From assembly GCF_001276515.1 (NCBI RefSeq), contig NZ_LDVZ01000006.1, positions 37,450 to 101,449 on the forward strand: 64,000 nt of DNA, given 5' to 3'. A program made the translations under genes and the position numbers. The notes beneath the pieces were generated by a model. The model was not told the origin of the DNA. It saw only the letters and a list, made by a program, of their open reading frames with translations, and searched no databases. Below are positions 58,846 through 64,000 of the stretch, piece by piece. The stretch comes from Haemophilus sp. C1 (GTDB taxonomy: Bacteria; Pseudomonadota; Gammaproteobacteria; Enterobacterales; Pasteurellaceae). The stretch's first letter is position 1; each line of letters begins with the position of its first letter.

Positions 58846-59295
58846 TTAACGACGAGCGCACATTAGTTTTGCTTCACAAGCAATTTCACCATTTACGGTT
58901 GCTACGCCAGTAAATGCAGTGATGCCACGGCGTTCTTTAATCACTTGAACGTTTAATTCCATCTGATCTCCAGGTAACACTGGGCGTTTAAAGCGCGCTT
59001 CATCAATACCTGCGAAATAGAATAATTCACCGCCTTTTAATTCGTGAGTTTTAAAGGCTAAAATGCCCATTGCTTGTGCCAAAGCTTCTAAAATTAAAAC
59101 GCCCGGTAAAATAGGTTCGCCAGGGAAGTGACCTGTGAAACAAGGCTCATTGACGCTAATATTTTTAATCGCTTTTAACCACTCACCTTCTTTGTAGTCC
59201 AACACGCGATCCACTAATAAAAATGGATAACGATGTGGCAATAAGGTCATAATTTCTTTTGCTTCAATCACTTTACTTACTTGATTCTCTGACAC
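58846..59295 (-). CDS. fabZ: 3-hydroxyacyl-ACP dehydratase FabZ
   Basis: Dehydrates 3-hydroxyacyl-ACP in fatty-acid elongation and so competes with LpxA for substrate. I chose the GTG at 59295 (read [15 protein letters not shown]), because AAAGG sits eight bases before it; an upstream ATG reading is hydrophobic junk. The 149-residue hot-dog protein has the active-site histidine in [14 protein letters not shown] and the glutamate in [14 protein letters not shown]. It leads the lpx gene run. Confidence 0.95.
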   Translation of the reverse strand: MSENQVSKVIEAKEIMTLLPHRYPFLLVDRVLDYKEGEWLKAIKNISVNEPCFTGHFPGEPILPGVLILEALAQAMGILAFKTHELKGGELFYFAGIDEARFKRPVLPGDQMELNVQVIKERRGITAFTGVATVNGEIACEAKLMCARR

Positions 59296-59377
59296 GTCTA
59301 ATACCTTTAAAATAAATAATAATAAGATTGAGATTATACGATATTTCTGTATAAAAATAAAACGCACTCAATATAGC

Positions 59378-60940
59378 CTAGTGTTTAGGTCGAATATCAA
59401 TGGCAGGATCGTCATCTTTACGATATTTTTCATCAATTCGTTTTTGCAATCCAAAGTCATTTTTATCCGACTCGTTAGAAAATAAATCTTCTGTTTGTGT
59501 TAATTGAGGATTTTTAATTCCTATCCAATTTGCGATCCCTTCTAAGAAGTTTAAACCTGATTTAAACACCTTATATTCTTTGCGTTCGGTGTCATCTGAT
59601 GAAATTTTGAATAGCGGAATATTATGATGTTCTCGGCTGAAACAGTTTTGATTGAACAAAAGTATATTGTTTTTTTCATCTTGTTGGTGGCATAAACCGT
59701 GATCTGAGAAATAAATCATTGAGAAAGTGCGGTGATTTTTCTTAGTATTTTCTTCAAGCTCTTCATATACACGTTTTAAAAATTCATCAGTTTTCTTAAT
59801 AGACGACACATAGCAATTTAAATAACCATATTTCGGATTAAGGTCTTTATCATCAAAGATTTTTGGATAATCTTCGACACGGTCGCAAGCCATTGGATGT
59901 GAACCATAAATATGCAACACAATAAAACGTTTTCCTTGAACAGGATCTTCTAATACTTGGGCGAATTTTGGTAATAAATCAAAATCACTAAAGTTAGTTG
60001 AATTAAAGCTCCCGCCTTTTTTCAAGAAAAAGGTTTCATCAGATTTTGATGCAAGGGATGAAACTGGCGTATCAAATTCGCCGAGCATACCTTGATTGGA
60101 AAGCCAATAAGTTTTCACGCCTGCAGATTTGATGAGATCCACTAAACTCAAGCTGTAATTGGGTTCCCATTTTTCTTTGTTAGGAAGGGTTAGCATTAGA
60201 CGAAGTGAGGCAACGGTATTTGTTCCTGCTGAACGGAAACCATCAATTAATGTACCTTTAGTGCTAGACATAAACGGCGTGTTTTCAATTGGATAGCCGT
60301 AGGCATGGTGATAATCTTTCCGTGCACTTTCACCAAGAACAATCACATAATCATCATAGCGTGAATTTTCTAATGTTGATTTTCCCCAGTTATCAGATTG
60401 GGACATTTGTTTGAGTTTTTGTACTTCATCCACAATTTTTAATGTGGAACTTACCGTTTCTTTAATCGGTTCAGCAAGCGGCATGTTGTAAGCAAAAAGC
60501 AGTGTCGCTAAGGCAATAAATGTTTTATTACGATAAAATTTTATGCCAAATTTCACCGCACTTTTGTACTGAAGAAAAATCAAAATAGGAATGGCGAAAG
60601 CAATTAAGTAACTACTCACTGGGATTTGCAATAGAAATTCCTTCGTTTCTAACATATCTGTCGCGAAAAGCGAGGCGATATATTGGTAGCTTGGAGGGCC
60701 AAAATTTAACCCTGTAGGCGTATAAAAAGCATGCAGTAATGTAAGAGGTAGCAAAATAAAATAGAAGGATTTTTTACTGCTGCTTAATAAGAGAATAGTT
60801 GTTGTCGCAAGTAGAATGAGAGCCACACTTGGTTCTGTAAACATTCCAGAACCGATTAAAATAAAATAACCCGCGAATGCGGCACAAATCACCGCAAAAA
60901 GTGCGGGCAAAATTTGGCTTGTTTTTTTCGTGTTCATCAT
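59378..60940 (-). CDS. Phosphoethanolamine transferase, EptA/CptA-like
   Basis: The 520-residue inner-membrane enzyme transfers phosphoethanolamine from phosphatidylethanolamine to a surface lipid or LPS. Five N-terminal membrane helices (about residues 15-150) are followed by a periplasmic alkaline-phosphatase-fold domain: [19 protein letters not shown] with the metal glutamate, GTNTVASLR with the candidate catalytic threonine, and [13 protein letters not shown] chose the ATG at 60940 after AAGGAAG; the next ATG is one codon later. Target position on the LPS or lipid A cannot be read. Confidence 0.85.
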
Positions 60941-61067
60941 TGTCTTCCTTGAAAAGAAAATGTCGCTATTATCCACCTTTCACTCAGAATTTCCATATTT
61001 AACTTCTTCACTCTTGAGCGGTTATTTTATAGAATAAGCCAATTTTTTAAGCCAGAGGGAAAAAACA

Positions 61068-61781
61068 ATGAGCCAACCAATTTATAAACGTATTTTATTG
61101 AAATTAAGCGGTGAAGCATTACAAGGAGAAGATGGTTTTGGTATCGATCCTGCGATTCTCGATCGTATGGCTGTTGAAATTAAAGAATTAGTGGAGATGG
61201 GCGTGGAAGTCGGCGTCGTTCTTGGTGGTGGCAACTTATTCCGTGGCGCAAAACTAGCAAAAGCAGGGATGAATCGCGTGGTGGGCGACCATATGGGAAT
61301 GCTTGCTACGGTGATGAATGGCTTGGCAATGCGTGATTCTTTATTCCGTGCTGATGTGAATGCAAAATTAATGTCCGCTTTCCAATTAAATGGTATTTGC
61401 GATACTTATAACTGGTCTGAAGCAATCAAAATGTTACGCGAGAAACGCGTAGTCATTTTCTCTGCGGGAACTGGAAGTCCATTCTTTACGACTGATTCTG
61501 CTGCTTGTTTGCGTGGTATTGAAATTGAAGCTGATGTTGTGTTGAAAGCGACTAAAGTTGATGGTGTATATGATTGTGATCCAGCGAAAAATCCTGATGC
61601 AAAACTTTATAAAAATTTAAGTTATGCAGAAGTGATTGATAAAGAATTACAAGTGATGGACTTAGCTGCGTTTACTTTAGCTCGCGATCATGGAATGCCG
61701 GTCCGAGTGTTCAATATGGGTAAACCTGGTGCATTACGTCAAGTAGTGACTGGTACCGAAGAAGGCACCACTATTTGTTAG
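61068..61781 (+). CDS. pyrH: UMP kinase
   Basis: Phosphorylates UMP to UDP; the bacterial enzyme is an amino-acid-kinase-fold hexamer, regulated by GTP and UTP. The 237-residue protein shows [50 protein letters not shown] [16 protein letters not shown] and [25 protein letters not shown] precedes the ATG. A strong terminator follows before convergent catalase. Confidence 0.97.
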   Translation: MSQPIYKRILLKLSGEALQGEDGFGIDPAILDRMAVEIKELVEMGVEVGVVLGGGNLFRGAKLAKAGMNRVVGDHMGMLATVMNGLAMRDSLFRADVNAKLMSAFQLNGICDTYNWSEAIKMLREKRVVIFSAGTGSPFFTTDSAACLRGIEIEADVVLKATKVDGVYDCDPAKNPDAKLYKNLSYAEVIDKELQVMDLAAFTLARDHGMPVRVFNMGKPGALRQVVTGTEEGTTIC

Positions 61782-61796
61782 TAAATGTTGAAAAGT

Positions 61797-61827
61797 AAAA
61801 CGGTAGGAAAATTCCTACCGTTTTTTT
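61797..61827. terminator. Bidirectional terminator between pyrH and hktE
   Basis: AAAACGGTAGGAA and TTCCTACCGTTTT form a perfect long stem, with a T-run on the plus side. Confidence 0.9.
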
Positions 61828-61847
61828 GTTTGGCTGTAGCCTAGAGA

Positions 61848-63374
61848 TTATAACAATCCACCTTGACCTAAGGCTGGGTCAGTTTCACGTGCTTTTAATG
61901 CATCTTCAACGGTTAAACCCAATGCTTTTGCAACGCCTTCACCATATGCAGGATCACACCAGTGACAGTTACGAATATGACGGTATTTGATGAACTCAGG
62001 TGCATCGCCCATTGCAGCCGCAGTATTGTTGAACAATGCTTGTTTTTGCTCTGGATTCATTAGGTTAAATAATGCACGCGGTTGGCTGAAGTAATCATTA
62101 TCATCATTACGGAAATCCCAGTGTGCTGCATCTCCATTGATACGAAGTGGTGGTTCCGCAAAGTCTGGTTGTTGTTGCCATTGGCTAAAGCTGTTTGGCT
62201 CGTAGTGCGGTAGGCTACCGTAGTTGCCATCTACACGACCTTGGCCATCACGTTGGTTGCTATGAACAGGGCAACGTGGACGGTTTACTGGAATTTGACG
62301 GTAGTTCACACCTAAACGGTAACGTTGTGCATCCGCATAGTTGAATAAACGAGCTTGTAACATTCTGTCAGGACTTGCACCGATACCCGGCACCAAGTTA
62401 CTTGGTGCAAATGCAGATTGTTCTACATCAGCGAAGAAGTTTTCTGGGTTACGGTTTAACTCAAATTCACCCACTTCAATCAATGGATAATCTTTTTTCG
62501 GCCACACTTTGGTTAAGTCGAATGGATGATAAGGTACTTTTTCCGCATCTGCTTCAGGCATAATTTGTACATATAATGTCCATTTAGGGAAATCACCACG
62601 CTCGATTGCTTCATATAAATCACGTTGGTGACTTTCGCGGTCGTTTGCAATCACTGCTGCCGCTTCTGCATCAGTTAAGTTTTTAATACCTTGTTGAGTA
62701 TGGAAATGGAATTTTACCCAGAAACGTTCACCAGCTTCATTCCAGAAACTGTAAGTATGTGAACCATAACCATGCATATGACGATAGCTTGCAGGAATAC
62801 CACGATCACTCATTACAACGGTTACTTGGTGTAATGCTTCTGGTAATAATGTCCAGAAATCCCAGTTGTTCGTTGCTGAACGCATATTAGTGCGAGGATC
62901 ACGTTTTACCGCTTTGTTTAAGTCTGGGAATTTACGTGGATCACGTAAGAAGAATACTGGGGTGTTGTTACCCACTAAGTCCCAGTTACCTTCTTCGGTA
63001 TAGAATTTTAATGCGAAACCGCGAATATCACGTTCAGCATCAGCTGCACCACGTTCACCTGCAACAGTGGTAAAACGTGCGAACATTTCTGTTTTTTTGC
63101 CAACTTCACTGAAAATTTTTGCGCGAGTATATTTAGTAATATCGTGTGTGACAGTAAAGGTACCAAATGCACCAGAACCTTTCGCGTGCATACGACGCTC
63201 TGGAATAACTTCGCGTACGAAATCAGCTAATTTTTCGTTAAGCCATAAATCTTGTGAAAGTAATGGACCACGCGGACCAGCAGTTAAACTGTTTTGATTG
63301 TCCGCCACAGGGGCGCCATTTCCCATAGTTAGGTTAGTAGAAGATAAATGCGAAAAAGGGCATTGAGAACTCAT
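61848..63374 (-). CDS. hktE: Haem catalase
   Basis: The 508-residue monofunctional small-subunit (clade 3) catalase breaks down hydrogen peroxide. The distal histidine is in [19 protein letters not shown], the asparagine region in [17 protein letters not shown], and the proximal tyrosine in [20 protein letters not shown] precedes the ATG. It is divergent from the mutM remnant; no OxyR site was identified by eye in the 146-base gap. H. influenzae has a single catalase gene of this type, called hktE. Confidence 0.96.
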   Translation of the reverse strand: MSSQCPFSHLSSTNLTMGNGAPVADNQNSLTAGPRGPLLSQDLWLNEKLADFVREVIPERRMHAKGSGAFGTFTVTHDITKYTRAKIFSEVGKKTEMFARFTTVAGERGAADAERDIRGFALKFYTEEGNWDLVGNNTPVFFLRDPRKFPDLNKAVKRDPRTNMRSATNNWDFWTLLPEALHQVTVVMSDRGIPASYRHMHGYGSHTYSFWNEAGERFWVKFHFHTQQGIKNLTDAEAAAVIANDRESHQRDLYEAIERGDFPKWTLYVQIMPEADAEKVPYHPFDLTKVWPKKDYPLIEVGEFELNRNPENFFADVEQSAFAPSNLVPGIGASPDRMLQARLFNYADAQRYRLGVNYRQIPVNRPRCPVHSNQRDGQGRVDGNYGSLPHYEPNSFSQWQQQPDFAEPPLRINGDAAHWDFRNDDNDYFSQPRALFNLMNPEQKQALFNNTAAAMGDAPEFIKYRHIRNCHWCDPAYGEGVAKALGLTVEDALKARETDPALGQGGLL

Positions 63375-63520
63375 TATTAACTCCTTGTATGTATGAAATA
63401 AGTAGGGTTGAAATAAATTTCGTAAACATCATACAAAAAGGTTTTAACGATTGAAATCTATCAAATCAATCAAAAAAAACTATGCAAGGTAACAAGGTTT
63501 TGAGATTAGATGTATTTTAA

Positions 63521-63736
63521 TTGATAACGCTTGAAAAGGTAAAAATTGTCGATCTCACTTATCGAGCAAAATATTTGATTATTCACACGGAAAAAGGCTA
63601 TATCATTGGGCATTTAGGTATATCTGGTTCAATGCAAATCATGCCACAGGATAGCGCAATAGATAAACCTTGCCCAAAGTGCGGTGGAAAAATTGAAAGT
63701 TTTATTGTAGTAAAGCCTAATAGTTTCTTTCACTAG
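63521..63736 (+). pseudogene. mutM: Formamidopyrimidine-DNA glycosylase (mutM/fpg) remnant
   Basis: The short frame reads [42 protein letters not shown], an internal N-terminal-domain segment of MutM. It then jumps directly to [19 protein letters not shown], the first half of the C-terminal zinc finger. The start (MPELPEVE with the catalytic proline), the central domain and the second zinc-finger cysteine pair are missing. The junction falls in the shared DKP/KDKP residues. It cannot be active. The CPKCGG codons contain an uptake signal. Upstream codons before about 63536 are not convincing. Confidence 0.8.
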
Positions 63737-63956
63737 AAATGTAAAGAATTGTAAATATGCTTTTCCCCTATCATCTTTTAAATATAATATCTCGCTTTAG
63801 AAGGTCATCAAAAACAGTTTCAAAATGAACCGCACTTTCCATTACATCAGTATTGGTTGTGTATCAATCGATGTCCACGGGACAGTCTTACAATAAAATT
63901 CATACAATTATCTTGATCTGCCCCTTTTTGATAAAGCAAATAAGGATAAAAAAATT

Positions 63957-64000
63957 ATGGAATTAAATAGATTATTAATAGTGAAATTTGTGAAAATTTC
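63957..64000 (+). CDS. Start of an unidentified gene, cut by window edge
   Basis: AAGGA is followed by an ATG at 63957 and 14 open codons (MELNRLLIVKFVKI) to the window end. Too short to identify. The 220 bases before it hold an uptake signal (ACCGCACTT near 63830) and nothing else I can support. Confidence 0.35.
   Translation, partial: MELNRLLIVKFVKI

Noticed and set aside
63914..63924. TGATCTGCCCC matching the IS terminal repeat, as a second IS end
   Set aside because: Only 11 bases agree and the following bases diverge at once. No transposase sequence is nearby.

Overview
The window is a chromosomal segment of a Haemophilus species of the influenzae group, most likely H. influenzae or its close relative H. 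haemolyticus. The evidence is the AT-rich coding style, the 9-base DNA-uptake signal AAGTGCGGT/ACCGCACTT scattered in both orientations throughout (often as inverted pairs acting as terminators), and genus-typical genes: a CAAT-repeat lic3-type LPS sialyltransferase, the Kdo kinase kdkA, opsX, hktE catalase, and exbB-exbD-tonB in that order.

Layout. 1-6.9 kb: ispB (cut by the left edge), rplU-rpmA, an EamA permease, obgE, then ndk, pepB and rffG on the minus strand. 6.9-13.1 kb: glnA, a phase-variable sialyltransferase, typA, pdxH, and a yhhQ-type transporter behind a preQ1-I riboswitch. 13.4-15.6 kb: a thiosulfate-uptake pair (TsuA/TsuB-like) followed by a decayed IS3-family element sitting in a terminator. 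15.6-17.4 kb: MerP/MerT-like metal proteins and a periplasmic transglutaminase-like protein. 17.4-25.4 kb: an anaerobic DMSO-reductase-type operon with two divergent catalytic subunits, one B, one C, a TorD-like chaperone and a NapF-like ferredoxin; FNR-type sites precede both A genes, and a 9-bp variable repeat lies before the first. 25.4-29.2 kb: cobalamin-dependent methionine synthase metH. 29.2-32.2 kb: a two-gene SIR2-HerA cassette of the kind known as an anti-phage defence system (Nezha type), AT-rich and without uptake signals. 32.5-37.8 kb: a lipoprotein and a vitamin-B12-type uptake locus (TonB-dependent receptor, binding protein, permease, ATPase). 37.9-44.7 kb: glyQ and glyS, separated by six small genes, then a tRNA with CAT anticodon. 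45-52.8 kb: yafJ, tonB-exbD-exbB, bcp, dapA, bamC, opsX, kdkA and rdgB. 52.8-64 kb: an exporter ATPase, an AraC regulator with a divergent AhpD-like gene, fabZ-lpxA-lpxB-rnhB, a phosphoethanolamine transferase, pyrH, catalase, a mutM remnant and the start of an unidentified gene.

How the parts connect: TonB-ExbB-ExbD would energise the BtuB-like receptor, whose cobalamin would feed MetH. glyQ/glyS and the tRNA serve translation. fabZ/lpxA/lpxB, kdkA, opsX, the phosphoethanolamine transferase and the sialyltransferase all act on lipooligosaccharide. The dms operon supports anaerobic respiration. The accessory content (SIR2-HerA, the IS remnant, two copies of a MITE-like inverted-repeat element, the extra dmsA, the genes between glyQ and glyS) marks where this genome probably differs from relatives. 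I saw no prophage, CRISPR array, rRNA or origin. The strongest candidate for an exciting system is SIR2-HerA, which belongs to a family already described; the MITE-like element is the feature I cannot match to anything I know.
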